Assembly: GCA_009746045.1 (NCBI GenBank)
Contig: RPFO01002028.1
Coordinates: 1 to 57,500, forward strand
Length of the DNA stretch: 57,500 nucleotides
Direction: 5' to 3'
Source: Mesostigma viride
Lineage: Eukaryota > Streptophyta > Mesostigmatophyceae > Mesostigmatales > Mesostigmataceae
In this document: piece by piece, positions 22,227-35,346 of the stretch
Position numbering within the stretch: position 1 is the first letter of the stretch
How the letters are laid out: each line of letters starts with the position of its first letter
Translations under genes and position numbers: made by a program
Notes under the pieces: generated by a model
What the model saw: only the letters and a program-made list of their open reading frames with translations
Databases searched by the model: none
Told to the model about the DNA's origin: nothing

Positions 22227-24333
22227 CACAGTGACCGCGGCGCAACTTGCGCCGTGATATTTATTGAGAGCGGTTATTTATTTATTGCACAGGGGTGCCT
22301 GTGTTGTCGTTTGTGGGCACAATCTGCATTCCTGGATGGCCCTCCTGGTCCCACGCGTGGGCCGACGCATGAGCGGCCACAGCACATCCCGCCCATGGTG
22401 TGCCTGGCATGCGCGTTGCCGGGTAATGGAGGCCAGCCAGCCGGTCACCTGGGCACCGAAAGATGCTAGACTGCTATTCCATTTGCTTTGAAAAAGCTTA
22501 GAACAGCCTGCTGCAATGGTTAGTGGTATTCGCGGTGGATGGTGCGCACTGCGTGGGAACATCAGCGATGGCGCGGAAGCCGGTGGAGCTAATGTGCGTG
22601 GGGGCGATGGAACCTGGAGGCCAAGCCAGCACCTGTGGGGGGGACATGCATGCACACATCTACTGGACTACGGGCAAGAAGGTTGGGAATGGGACGCAGG
22701 TGGCGCGGTCTCACCACCACAATATGCCACAGGGGCGCCCCCCCATGCCTGCGCATCAATACTAGGCACTAAGCAGGTAGCCATGTACCCATCGCTGTCC
22801 CCACGGCCAGCACTGATGGCCAGTCAGGCACACATGTGCGTGTGGTTCTTGGCCACAAGCCAGGTGCCCCGCTTCCCTTTCCTCCCATCCTCCCGGATCA
22901 ACCTCTCGCCTAAAACGCGCCTCCTATCGGAATGGGTGTCTCTCTCTCCACGCGTCCAGCGACACACGGGCACGCTGCAGGCCCATGCCCGCTGTTTCCC
23001 GCGCAGCATGCCAGTGGCCCCATGCCCACCGCCACGTGTTTATGTTGCGCACATGCAACACCCAGCGGATGGGGCCCTGCTTGCTGTCTGGGATCTGCTC
23101 ATCACCCCTCTTCTGCAACACCTGGCAGCCCCCCCCATCCAGCATTATGGCTGGGGTTATGGGTCGCGCCCACACCTACTTACAAAGTTTGGCGCCGATG
23201 CTGGTCTGCCCTGAGCACATACACGTTTCATGGGCAGGGCATGGTCGCCTTGTGTCGTGGACCAGGTTCATGCAGTGGCATCTCGAAAGTTGTGAATGGA
23301 GCGAAGCCCATCATGTGGGCCTTTTGAGGGTCAACGGTGGCAGCCATAGCTCTTGCGGATGACATGCACATGATGGCCTTGCCCTGCACATCCGTGACAT
23401 GTGATGCATCATGTGAAGAAGATGTAACCCTTCGTGGATTACAACACAGTTGGGGCGGCATCATGGCCGCCCCTATGGGCAGCTGGGGTGTTGGTGCCGT
23501 CAGCGATGGCAGCGTGACCTTGCTTTCGCATGCAACGCCATCTATGGTTCTAAATAAGGAAGTGCGTGAACATGCACTGAAGGCATGCCAGGGAGTACCC
23601 GATGAGGTACTTTTCTCCGCGGATACTTCACCCGCGAAGGCAAGTGGCGCGACTCACTCGCCCAGGTCTGGAGTCGCAGATAGCAACTCCCGCGTCATCC
23701 GGACTATCCAAGACGACTGTACGCTTGGCCATGATGATCTATGGTTGTGTGGTATTCCCGAGAACGCACGTTTATGACGTTATCAGTGCCAGCACAACTG
23801 ACCCGCGGTCCAGCAGGGTGCAATTTTGGGTGCACATTTCTCGTGAGCGAACCTTTTCCATCCGAGTTCACGAGGCCATGCGTACGGCATCAAGGTGCTT
23901 TAATAGTGGTGCTATGACCTTTACCTAATGGATCATGTATTTCTTATCTTGCATGTGGGATTGGCCTAAACTGCGAAATGTTGTCATGCCAGCATAACCT
24001 TTTCGGATGGAACAAGTTAGCTTGTTGCCAGCGTGGGGGGTTGTCCAGCAATGTATTCCATGGATTTTACTAGCTTGTCCTCCCACCGGGAACTAGTAAC
24101 GTGGAACAAAGAGCCTGCAAGGCGGCCATATTCTTTATACGGATCAGAATATTCTTCATACGGATAAAACTGTACTTTTTATAACTGATCTGAATGCATG
24201 GAACTGAGTATGTAGCTTCTTTCTGCTATGCGCACTGGTTGTGCACATATCATTGATTGAGCGCGAGCTGGTTGTTTCACATTCATATAGGCTCTCGAAC
24301 GTATTCCTTTTGCCAGCCACAGTGTTTAATTAA
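22227..24333. other. Intergenic DNA, no recognisable gene
   Basis: Frames here are short and show no domains on either strand. GC-rich to about 23500, AT-richer afterwards. Possibly decayed element DNA. Confidence 0.5.
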
Positions 24334-25574
24334 CATACACGTTCCCATATCTGTATCTCACTCTTAAGCTGCACAAAACTCCTGTTGCTTTGCGCACCAT
24401 TGCTGCGTCGCATTCAGCCCCACTGATGCCTCTCTCGAAACTCATCTGCCATGCTCTGAATGCTCTTCTCCCCGAAGCCAATGCATTATGGGTGGAGGTG
24501 CTGTCGAATGCCGGGTATGAATGCGCTGGTAGTTGGATCGTCATAGACTCAGCCCAAGTACGCCTACGCCTTGCCGCCCTTAGCCGTTCTAAGACAGCAG
24601 CAGAGAAACGTATACCTATGCCCATAGCCACCTATGATTTCACCACTCTATATACCACACTAGATTTGCACGATTTGAAAGCTCGTTTAGATAGCCTCCT
24701 TACTCGTCTGTATGCACGTAGGCCTCACGGGCGCAACCACCTGCACGTGCGTGTTTCTCAGACCAAGCCCACGGCAACGTGGCTCTCAGGGATCGCGGCA
24801 GGTGCTATCGTGCGGGATGGTTATAATTATATTATCACGAAGGCTGACCTTGTCCATTGGATCTCTTATCTTGTTGATAACACCTTCATCTGTTTTGCGG
24901 GCAATGTATACCAACAAGCTATCGGCATCCCTATGGGCACTAACTGTGCCGGGCTCCTTGCAAACCTCTATCTATACACTTATGAGCTTGCATTCATGGA
25001 GAATCTCATTGCCTCAAACGATGATGTTCTCATCAGGCGTTTTATCCATACATGTCGATACATTGATGATGTCATCGCTTTCGACAACCCTGATTTCGCA
25101 ACCCATTTGTATATCACCGCTGGTCTGCCTGGCATCTACCCGCAAGCGTCCCTCACATTAAAGCTCACGTCGGAGGATACTCATTGCAATTACCTCGATC
25201 TTAACATTACCCATAACAAGAAGGGCTGGCGTACGGCTGTCTATGATAAGCGCAAGGATCCTAAATACCAGCAAATTCCTTTTATTCGTTACCCCGATAT
25301 TCACAGTCTCCTTTCCCACACAGCAAAATATGGTGTTGTTCTTTCTCAGTTACATCGTTTTTCCCGTCTTTGTTCTTATCGTGTTGATTTCATCACGACT
25401 CTTGTTGAACTCTTGCAGCGTTTATTGGTCAAAGACTATGACCGAGCCATTATGCTCCGTCAAGTCCGATGTTTTTTGCAACGTCACCCACATCTGTTCG
25501 GTGCTGCCCCTTGGCACAAGCTCTACAAACAGGTCGTGGACCGGCTGGATCGCATAGTATCTCCGCACATCTGA
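24334..25574 (+). pseudogene. Penelope-like reverse transcriptase, 5'-truncated
   Basis: An open frame from about 24334, before the first ATG at 24390, to a TGA at 25572. In order: L-K-L-H-K-T-P (RT finger), T-Y-D-F-T-T-L-Y-T (palm motif A region), Q-A-I-G-I-P-M-G-T-N-C-A with L-L-A-N-L-Y-L-Y-x-Y-E (motif B), R-Y-I-D-D-V-I (catalytic Y-x-D-D-like box), Y-L-D-L-N-I, and a Y-G-V-x-x-S-Q-L-H-R-F-S-R-L-C tail. This set is typical of a Penelope-like RT family common in aquatic genomes. No GIY-YIG endonuclease follows. The 5' end is lost (a stop lies just upstream), so it is probably inactive, though the catalytic aspartates remain. Lineage within the class is uncertain. Confidence 0.75.
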
Positions 25575-26173
25575 ACCCTGTGATGCCAGATCTCCTTTGC
25601 GGCCGTTCCGAGCTTGGCACTGGATTCGTTGTCCACATCGTCGCGTCGCTGCCGCAACACGATGTTTTCTGGCATCCGCGGGCTTTTGGTTCCCGCCGCA
25701 CATTTGAAAGTGCTGTCCTCCGGCTTTTTGCCTTTGCACCGTGTGCAGTTCTTGGACGTTTGGAATCATGGCATGGCTAACGTGATGACTGACTAGCTAG
25801 ACCTTTTCAGTGGTTTTCCATTTGCGGGTATTTCCTCGTAAATGGTGGGAGAGCGATCGCAGCAATGGTGCTCACCACTAGACACTCCCGGCCAGCTAGG
25901 CTAGAAACACACGCCCTGATCAAGCATGCTGTTTCCGGCCCCACCGTCTAGGTCATCTAGTCGCTCCACACGTAAGCCAGCCATAATTTCAATGCACAAG
26001 GATACACATTTCCATCACCATTCATCTTCATCATCCTGAACGACTCGAAAACGCGGAAAAGATAACGGCAGGCTCGAGCTACCATGGTCCGGATTCTCCC
26101 GATTTCTGGCCTGCGCTGGTTGTCTCTTTGATACACTGGTTGTCTCCTTGATACACGGGCGCTACACAGGCAT

Positions 26174-26341
26174 TAATTAATTAATTAGACTCGTGCTCCC
26201 ATTGGGGAGTCATGGAGCATTAACCCCGATGGATGGATGGATGGGTGCAAACAGTCCTACCGGTCTAATCTATCTACATCGGCTACATACTACATCTATC
26301 TAACAGCATTCTAACTACAACATCTATCTAGGCAGCCGCAC
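26174..26341 (-). mobile_element. Solo LINE 3' tail with target-site duplication
   Basis: Matches the 3' end of LINE A (35658-35827) almost base for base, then stops. Flanked by GCTACACAGGCAT at 26161-26173 and 26342-26354 (10-13 bp, since GCT may belong to the element). A severely 5'-truncated LINE insertion. Confidence 0.85.
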
Positions 26342-26575
26342 GCTACACAGGCATACCCTTGTCTCTTTGATACCCACCCCCATTCATTTCCATCATATCC
26401 TGAACTACTAGCTCGACAGGCGCAGATAAGATAACATGCAGCAGGCTCGAGCTACCAGGCTCGAGAACACGTGCTCCCGTCGGGGAGTCACGGAGCATCG
26501 GAGTGCTTTTAATCCCTGTATTATAATTAATTAATATGCACAGCAGGAAAGGGGCAGAGACCCCCCCTTTCCTTC

Positions 26576-26748
26576 GTTAATTAATTAATTAATTAGACTC
26601 GTGCTCCCGTTGCGGAGTCACGGAGCATTAACCCCGATGGATGGATGGGTGGGTGCAAACAGTCCTACCGGTCTAATCTATCTACATCAGCTACCTACCA
26701 CATCTATCTAATCAACATCATGCTTTTCTTATCTAATTCAACATCACA
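26576..26748 (-). mobile_element. Second solo LINE 3' tail
   Basis: Same TTAATTAA, hairpin and (GATG)n order as LINE A. Flanked by CTTTCCTTC at 26567-26575 and 26749-26757. Confidence 0.7.
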
Positions 26749-27246
26749 CTTTCCTTCATGCCAGAGGCATGCCGAAGCAGCAATCGGATACGATATTAAA
26801 CGATCCGGACAATTCTGTGGGTGCAATAAGACCCGCATGGGCATGCATATCATGACAAGGAGAGCGTGGGCAAGCAAGCAGAGCGAGGCGATGGGCGTAT
26901 AGCATCAAGGAGACAACCAGCGCAGGCCAGAAATCGGGAGAATCCGGACCATGGTAGCTAGAGCCTGCCGTTATCTTGTCCGCGTGTTCGAGTCGTTCAG
27001 GATGATGAAGATGAATGGTGATGGAAATGTGTATCCGTGTGCATTGAAAATATGGCTGGCTTACGTGTAGAGCGACTAGATGACCTAGACGGTGGGGCCG
27101 GAAACAGCATGCTTGATCAGGGCGAGTGTTTCGAGCCTAACTGGCCGTGAGTGTCTAGCATGACTGGCTGTGTTATTGCTAAGCTATCAAAGGGTTGGCT
27201 GGTTGTCTACCATGCATTAGCATTGCACATGGCAGGTGTCCAGGTA

Positions 27247-27381
27247 TCAAGGATCGAGACAGTACCAGCGCAGGCCAGAAATCGGGAGAATCCGGACCAT
27301 GGTAGCTCGAGCCTGCCGTTATCTTGTCCGCGTGTTCGAGTCGTACAGGATGATGAAGATGAATGGTGATGGATATGATAG
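27247..27381. repeat. Third partial copy of the fold-back arm
   Basis: About 120 bp nearly identical to the right arm (26914-27022), same orientation. A shorter relic lies near 27600-27650. The remaining DNA to 28160 shows no gene. Confidence 0.7.
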
Positions 27382-28259
27382 CAAGGCTAGGCATACATTC
27401 TTTGTTGCTACATTCTTGGCAGCAGTGGCTACAATTAAAATTAAATTAAATTATAACATGCCTCCGTGGGGAGATCATGTAGCACATATTCCATGATGGA
27501 TGGGGTGGAGGGAGCCGCGTGAACGAACTATCCTAACTCTAAGCTATCTAGAAAATCCTAACTACACTACTCATAAAAAATGAGTGGCTACAATGGAACT
27601 ACCATATGGTCCGGATTCTCCAGATTTCGTCCTGGGGCCGCGGTGCTGGTCCGTTGTCCCATTGATTATTTATTAATTGAGACAACTATAATCTCCATCA
27701 ATCTTCTGGTGTCTACGATTTAGCCCAGTGCCCTTTACTGGCAGTTTCAAACGTCAGCGCAAACAAGAATTTTCTTTCTTCATATTTGCAGTCAATGGCT
27801 GTAATGGCTGCAAATTCTTAATTTGATCAAGCAAGCGAACACGCACCCCTCTGTGGAGGTCAAGGAGCAAGAGATATGGATGACAAAGAAACATGCAACA
27901 AAACAAGAACTCTTGGTAACGTTTGTCGTAAGGTTGCTAGGTGCCCCATTCCGCACTGGCTCAGGGTCCGATCAAGGCCCCTTCGGTTTCTCAAACTGGG
28001 TCCCCCCAACCAACTGGGGTAATGCCATCGTTCAGAGCCCTGCTTGCCTGCCATGCGTCTCGTTAAAGGTATGCCTCTGGGACAGCCCACCTTTCTCAGC
28101 AGAGGAATCCTGCCATAACTGGGGTACTGTTCAACCAACACAGCTGTTTCAACATCGAAATTACAGGTGGTCCCCAGGTCATGCCAATCATGTGCTGCAT
28201 AAATCTGGGTCGACCTGACACAATAATGCTCTGAAGTTCGATGGCACGTCGGGTATAAT
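27382..28259. other. Intergenic DNA downstream of UGP3
   Basis: AT-rich to about 27850, with no credible gene. The last 100 bp are probably the UGP3 3' UTR. Confidence 0.5.
28161..28165 (-). terminator. TGTAA poly(A) signal of UGP3
   Basis: TGTAA on the minus strand, 95 bases past the UGP3 stop codon (28260-28262). Confidence 0.5.
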
Positions 28260-31200
28260 TTACTGCACAACTTGTAGCTGGATGTCGCCACTTGGCGCCA
28301 TGGTGTATTTCCAGTGCCACGTCGGCTTGCCATCCAGAGGGGTCAGCTCCACACGGAAACCAGACTCCATGCTCGTGTCGGCGGACAGCACCATCCGGTG
28401 GCCCGCAGGGACGCAGAACATGTGGTTTCCCTGTCACCGTGATGCCAACAAGGGAGTGGCCAACCAAGAAGGAGCAATGCCAGGGTGGTTATGAGCCAAG
28501 AGAAAAGTTGCTCCCACAATGAGCCATGTCACTGCTTGCCGCACACATGCTGGCTGTCCCATCGACCATGCAGGTACCGTAGGCCCGCAGCTAGTTACTG
28601 CCCCTAGCCCCCCATCCTCATGGCCGCACATGAGCACACGTGACCAGCCATGACCACCCGCATGGGCCCCCAAACACCCCAAAACAGTGTGACCGTGAAG
28701 CCCCACTCCCACCACCCACCACCACCCCCGCTTGCCCGCCCGCCCGCCCGCCCGCGTGCCCGCCCGCGCGCCCGCGCGCCGCCCGCCCGCCTGCCCGCCC
28801 AGACACACATCTCTCTCCCCCCCTGCCCCCCCAAAAGCTCGAAGTTCATGGACACAGCTTGATAGTCAAGACCCCGCTTCGAAACACCTGGTTGCATGCC
28901 CCTCCTCCCCATCCCACCTCCCTCACCTCGATGGTAACGTCACGCGCCTCAAACTCGGCATCCTGCTCAAGGATGACCTCGCAGCTCTCGGCGCGCACAA
29001 CCTTGTGCTGCCAGTAGACATTGCTAGCGTCCTGCCAGTCCACGCCGCGGTTTCGGACAGTGACGTTGTGCAGGCGACAGCGGCCACACCTGCGCACCGC
29101 GTACGATACAACACGGCCGAACACAACAATCGAACGGAGAAAACATGCAAACCGTATGGTTGAGGGGCTAATACGTAAGGACGCTCTATTAGCCCATGTG
29201 TGCTGGGGCTCGGGGTCACAGGCCATGCGTCATTCTAGATAGGCAACCAGTGGATGGGCTCATCACAAAACAGAGTCTCTTGTGTAGTTCGGCGGACGTT
29301 ACGGCCCGCCAAGCGTCCAACCACGAGGCCCTTCCTCAGGGCCTGGCCAGTTGCCCTGGGCCTGGGCCTGGGCCTGGGCCTGGGCCTTGCCCTTGCCCTC
29401 CCCTTCGCCCTCGCCTTCGCCCTCGCCCCTGCCCTCGCCCCTGCCCTCGCCCCTGCCCTCGCCCCTGCCCTCGCCCCTGCCCTCGCCCCTGCCCTAACCC
29501 CTGCCCTCGCCCCTGCCCTCGCCCCTGCCCTCGCCCCTGCCCTCGCCCCTGCCCTCGCCCCTGCCCTCGCCCCTGCCCTCGCCCCTGCCCTCGCCCCTGC
29601 CCTCGCCCCTGCCCTCGCCCCTGCCCTCGCCCCTGCCCTCGCCCCTGCCCTCGCCCCTGCCCTCGCCCCTGCCCTCGCCCCTGCCCTCGCCCCTGCCCTC
29701 GCCCCTGCCCTCGCCCCTGCCCTCGCCCCTGCCCTCGCCCCTGCCCTCGCCCCTGCCCTCGCCCCTGCCCTCGCCCCTGCCCTCGCCCCTGCCCTCGCCC
29801 CTGCCCTCGCCCCTGCCCTCGCCCCTGCCCTCGCCCCTGCCCTCGCCCCTGCCCTCGCCCCTGCCCTTGCCCCTGCCCTCGCCCCTGCCCCATGCCCCTG
29901 CCCCTGCCCCTGCCCCATGCCCCTGCCCCTGCCCGCAACCCCTCACTATTCCAAGTAGACGATCCAATGCACAACCCCCCCCTCCCAATCGACTTGCACA
30001 TGACCCTCACCTCTCCGTTCAACATGCACATGATCCTCAGATCTCCAAATAGACACCATACATGCATGCATCCCCTCACCTCACCGAGTAGACAGCATGC
30101 AAGCAGCCCCTCCTCACCTCTCAGAGTAGACCAGCTGTGGCTCCTTGTCCCCCAACATCTCCCCCATCACGCATGATGCCCGCACGAGCAGGCTGCCGTC
30201 CACCGTCACGTTCTGGGAATCCACCTCCGCAATCTCCAGCAGCAGCTCCGACCCCTCTGCCAGCCGGCCACCACGCAGCTTCTGCGCAATCACCGACCAG
30301 AGCGGGCCGAGCGCCGGGTGGTACAGCGCGATGAAGGGCGGCCCGCGCTCCAAGTAGTCGGCCGTGGGGGGCATCTCAGGCACTTGGTAGCCGCAGCGCT
30401 GAAGCAGCTCCGCGGCGTTCAGTTGCAGGTCACGGAAAGAGCCAAAAGGGGTCTGAGAGGTGGCGCACGTGGCGGGGTAGGGAGGTGGGGAGGTGGGGAG
30501 GGTTGGGAGAAGACATGGGCAACACACGTGCAGGGTGAGCCAAATGAAGGGTTCATACAGCACACTTGGGGTGGGGGAACCAGAGGCTGACACATCCATG
30601 TGTCAGCCGCATGCCTTGGACATCCCGGCAAGTTGCACTGATCCAACCAAGGCGCTCGATAAAGCCACTAAACACAACGGCAAAGACCCCAGACGCCTGC
30701 CTCATCCCCACTAATCGAGCAATGCCCACCTGGTGCAGCGACTGCCCCCGCGTGTACTTTTTCTTCGCCGACGAAGTCACCTTGCGGCGGTCGTTGTAGA
30801 CGACAAACGTGTCCAGGTCGCCTGCGGACAACAAGAGCGAGCAAAGGGCGCAAGCGGGCACACTTAGGCATGACGCACATCAGTACGAGGTGGGCAAGGG
30901 TGAGTGGGGCAACGCGGTGTTTCCGCATCTTGTTGCTGCTTTGGCAGGGATATGAATGCCACAAAGTGACTGCTTATACACCCCTTCCGTAAGCGCACGG
31001 AACCTTTAATGCGGAGCGAGTGGTTGAATCTGCACCTTGAACCCGCCCGCTGGCCACCGCATGCCTACAGAAGGGGACCAGCGCAGCTGTCACTGCATGA
31101 TCAGCATGGCCACTCCCCCTCATGGATCCAACGTGCAAGTGTCCACAAATGGCACAAAGAGTGCTGCAAGGGGATGCCATCTCAAACGTGCCTGCACGGA

Positions 31201-34200
31201 CCGCGCCACACATCGCCCAAACAACACATGCACATCACCACCCCTTGCCCCACCACCCTGTACTCTACCTAACTTCACCCACATCCATGCACCATTCCCA
31301 CAATCCACCCACCACTTTCAACCCGCCCACCGCCGTGCTTTGCCCTCATGCCAACCAGCACCCCACTTGCCCATTTGCCAACCACCATCTTGCTTGTCCT
31401 GCTTCCACCCACCGTGCTTGTCCTTTGGCAGCGGCTGCGGGAAGGACTGCATGAGCATGTCGGCCAGGTTCTGCATCGTGCACTCGAGGCGGCCGCCCCG
31501 CACGACGTGCTCGCGCCCCTTGTGGTCGCGATAGCGCACCGCCTTGGTCAGGTTGAGGATCATGCCGGGCAGGATGCCGCGCGCCGCACGGTCCTGGTCA
31601 TTGACATCCGGCACGCTTGCCGTCTTGCCCGGGCAGTTGCAGGGTGGGTCATCATTCCCGACCCCACCCTCAGACAGGGGGGAGAGCGAGCCGGATGCCG
31701 ACTGGAGCACGCTGCGCACAGCGGCCAGGTCCACGTAGAGCACGTTGGTGTTGGCGGGGTAGCGGGAAATGTCGCTGTGGGGGACGTGGACGAGGGGTGG
31801 GAGCACAAGGAGCCGGCGGAGTCAGCTGGGCAGTCAGGTGTCCAGAGGGGTCATGTCCCAACCAACGTGAGCCCAACAGCTCACTTGGGCAAAAACTGCA
31901 TCATGAAACGGCCGCATGAAACCTGAACACGACCCGGCCGCATTCATTAGGCACAACACATGTCTTTACACCACCACCCTACCTCCTGCAGCCGAATTAG
32001 CCTGCACTAAACACCATATATTATATTACTATCATATAATTACCCTGCACTAGGCACCATATATTATATTATTATATTATTATAATTAACATGCACTATG
32101 CACCGTAATTTACCTTGCCCTAACCGCATACCCCGGGCAAGCTCTGAACGCCAACACATGCCCATCGCCCCCCTCACCTGCCCTCCCATCACCCAAAACA
32201 CCCTCATGCCCCCTCACCGTCAGCCCCAACCCACACCTGCCCTCCCATCGCCCCCTCAGCTCCCCACTCATCACCCGCCACCATTCCCCCCCCCCTCACC
32301 TGCCCGGCTCCCTCGGCTGGTCCTCGATGCCGAAGTGCGCCAGCTCCGTATACTCGATGTTGGACACGCCATACTCGTAGCGCACGCCACCGGGGCAGCG
32401 CGCGTCCTGGAACCGGCGCTCCATGACCACATTCATGCCCTCGGCATTGCCCACATTGCGGTCGCAAGAAGCAAACCCGAAAAGCTTCTTGCCGCGGTGG
32501 CCCACGCCAGACAGCGCCAGCAGGGTGGCGTCCACATTGGCCATCGGGTTGCTGCGCGCGTCCGGCACAAACACGGGCACAGAAGGTGCAAAAACACGCA
32601 AGCATGTGGCCACGCGCGCAGCCAGCACGCTTGAAACACCACAGTTAGCACGACCAGTTGGATGCAACATGGCATGATCCACGAACAAATAAACCGCCGC
32701 GGCTTCCCACAATCGTGCCCTAGCAGAAAGGGCCTGAGCCGTAGCAAGTAAGTTTCCAGTCCACAAGAGCGAGGATAGACACACACACACACAAGCCTGC
32801 ATTCAGCCGGATATCCAAGTGGGTGCCTGGCCTGACAACCCCCACGACAAGGCAGCCTCGACCACAACCATCCCCTCCCATGTTCTCACCTCACCCTGTT
32901 CCGCCCCCCCCCCCTGCATCATATGCCGCACCACCACCGCCCTCCTTACCTGATCTGGCGCACCACCACCGCCTTGCGCCCCTGCTGCTCTAGCCAGTCA
33001 AGCACGCCCTCGTCCTGCGCCAGCTTCCAGATCACCCCGTGGCCGCCTGGCTTTAGGATGGGCTTGAGCGGCTCCTCCACCATCCAGCGGCCGTCGTCAG
33101 CGCCCACCACTGGCACCAGCGGCTGCGAGAATAACCGGAACCCATCGCGCCCGCGGCCCATGTACCGTAGCCGCCGCAGCAGAGCACGGATGTGTGCGTC
33201 GTTGTTCTTGGCCTCGGACGTCATGATGGCGACGGGCGTGCGCACCTGCGCACCCTCCACCTTGTAGTACAGGTACTCGCGTGACTGCAGGTCCCGCACC
33301 ATGCCCTCCAGCAACGTGCGACCGCAATAGGGCAGCAAGGCCACGGGGAGCGGTTGGCCGGTCAACTCGCAGACCAGGCCCAGGCGGTCGCCCGCGCCAC
33401 CCAGGGGGTACACCTCGCCCATGGCAGGGAGCGCCTGGAGACCCCACGCCGCCGCCATTGGCTGCTTCTCGGGTTCCCTTGCAAGGTCGATCCCTGCCGG
33501 ATTGTGCAGGCACACGTGGCCGTCAGTGCAAGGCGAGTCCACCGGTCGTGGCCCGCTCTCCCTCATCCTCGCCTCGGCCTCTTCCTTGTCACGCACCAAG
33601 CGCAGCACCATCAGCTGGTAGCCAATTATGCCGCCGATCGCGTCGTAGAACCGCTCCAGCCGGCGCAGCTTGGGCAGCAGCTTGAGCAGCTCAGGCAGGT
33701 AGGATCCGGTGGCGTCCATGTCCGGGTGGAGCACGTGCTGCTGGCCGGCCGCCACGGTGGCCTTGACGTAGAACTGGTCCTCCAGATCGAGCGAGGGGAA
33801 AGCACTCAGCACCTTGCGCCCTTCATCGGTGCCGTAAAAGAACTCGTGCACGACGTCGCACGCGTCCAGGCAGGCGGTTGCCTCCGCAATCGAGCTCGTC
33901 GACTTGAGCCACGCTAGCAGACGGGTCAGGCGATCGATCTCCCCCTGGAGCGTCTGGGAGGCGCCGTATTTTGGTTCGGGACGCAGCCAGAACTCCGTCT
34001 GTGCAGGGGAGCTGTTTGCCACTTCCACTCTCTCGGCCGCGATGGCCTGAGGAGGTGGCAAGTTGGGGCGGGCCCGGTTGCCTTCATCATTTGGGGCAGA
34101 CGACCCTCCTACAGGCCCACCCCACGAGCTACCCGCTCCAGCATTGCACTGCACCGGGCAATGCACTGGACGAAGCAAGCGGCACGGCCTTGCCGCCCTG

Positions 34201-34322
34201 GCAACGTTGCGAAATAGCGGGAGATGGATCCGGCCATGGGTGGCAGCAGGACGGGAAGCGACAAATCCGCTGAGGAATGAGGACTTAAATGCAGATGGCG
34301 TATTGCAAACGGTAGTCTGCAT
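28260..34322 (-). CDS. UGP3: UTP-glucose-1-phosphate uridylyltransferase 3, chloroplast type
   Basis: It makes UDP-glucose from UTP and glucose-1-phosphate inside the plastid, the first step toward the sulfolipid SQDG. Exons: 34322-32950, 32551-32300, 31774-31413, 30821-30730, 30452-30118, 29089-28927 and 28430-28260 (TAA). They sum to 2748 nt with every junction in phase, 915 aa, close to the plant enzyme as I recall it. The ATG at 34322 opens an S/A/R-rich transit-peptide-like head of about 60 residues; the frame is open further upstream, but that part lacks transit-peptide character. Landmarks: L-G-G-A-G-D-R-L-G near 307-315 (nucleotide loop), [21 protein letters not shown] near 424, [46 protein letters not shown]. 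The C-terminus is a beta-helix-like domain with [10 protein letters not shown]. All landmarks are intact, so it is probably functional. Confidence 0.95.
28728..28802. repeat. (CCCG)n/(CCCGCG)n tract in UGP3 intron 6
   Basis: An imperfect CCCG-type microsatellite within the intron 28431-28926. Confidence 0.85.
29348..29937. repeat. 12-bp minisatellite (CCCTCGCCCCTG)n in UGP3 intron 5
   Basis: About 38 near-identical 12-bp units from 29421 to 29880, with one CCCTAACCCCTG variant near 29493. A GGGCCT hexamer run precedes it and a CCCCTG run follows. It lies wholly in the intron 29090-30117. Long Ala-Pro, Arg-Pro or Gly-Arg ORFs over it are artefacts. Confidence 0.95.
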
Positions 34323-35346
34323 GGCTTTCAACGCCCACAACACGATCGAGAGCGACAACAACAGGGAGAACAACAACAGATCTGCGCGCTGGTCTGATTT
34401 TGGGTGTTTGAGATCCTCATTTTCAAATGTATTTTTCGAGAGATTAACAGAGTTGACGTCATGGGGTTTTCCGGGATGAAGTGGACCTCTTAAACGATCA
34501 TACAACCGCGTGGTGATTGCTGGTGGGTAACCATGAGTATTTACTGTTTTTGGGTGGCGTGACCCCGCTCATTTCTGTCCGCATCATCGCCAGGATCCTA
34601 AAGAGGGCGAATATGCCCGTCATGCATGATGCGTTGATGCGCGCTGGATTGCCGTGACACTGTGGCTCTGTGATCGCAGGACGCCGAGTTGGCAAACCAC
34701 GCGGCAGAGTTGTTACACAGTGAGTCAGCACATCTCCGGCCAGGAAATGGACAAATCAACGCCCAGCATCTTGAACGGGAGCGCTTTTTGGCCAGTTGTT
34801 GTTGTTGTTGGGCCGGCGTGGGATCCAACTGACTGACTGACTCATGACTGACTTGTTGTCGTTGTTGAACTCAACGCCGCACATGGACAGTAAACACAGT
34901 CTTTGTTTTTTGGCCAGGAAACACAGTCTTATGCCGCTTCACCGTCATGACAGCTTTAAAGATATTTAATGCAGTGGAAACTCTGAATGTCTAAGAATGT
35001 GCGGCGTGGGTAACAACAACAACAACAACAACAACAACCGACAACCGGCCACCTGGAAGATTTTCTTTTCTGTCTACAGCATTCGGCAGATGCGAGCCGA
35101 ATCGGGTCGGAGCGTCCCTGTCAGCACGTCAAAGCACCGCCGGCCTAGTCACCAGCAGCCGTGGACTCTCCAGCAGCTTCTCAATTGTAGCCACACTATG
35201 TTCGGACCAGTCCCGCGCTGCCGATTAATTAATTCAGTAGTTGAAGTGAGACAACCGACTCTATGCCTGGACGCATGGCGATCCGCAACGCCACGTGGAA
35301 GGACTAGGGTAGTTGTCTGAGAGGAAACTCGAAGGCCGCGACTGAG
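34323..35346. other. UGP3 upstream region and intergenic DNA
   Basis: Probably holds the UGP3 promoter. Short (TTG)n at 34797-34810, (TGAC)n near 34830 and (AAC)n at 35010-35037. No gene is seen. Confidence 0.55.

Larger units (their letters stand above)
25878..27158. mobile_element. Fold-back element with ~255-bp inverted arms
   Basis: The left arm 25878-26132 and right arm 26904-27158 are inverted copies at roughly 93 percent identity by eye. The middle holds two LINE tails (26174-26341, 26576-26748), a diverged partial arm near 26355-26470 and a third hairpin copy near 26470. No protein is encoded. Confidence 0.75.

Noticed and set aside
22516-23464. Frames on both strands after the coiled-coil gene
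   Set aside because: No domain, no splice logic, weak codon bias; left as unassigned.
29196-30176. Ala-Pro, Arg-Pro and Gly-Arg ORFs up to 326 residues
   Set aside because: Pure minisatellite translation in UGP3 intron 5.
34323-34505. UGP3 start at 34505
   Set aside because: The extra 61 residues are hydrophobic and lysine-rich without transit-peptide features; the ATG at 34322 gives a plausible one.
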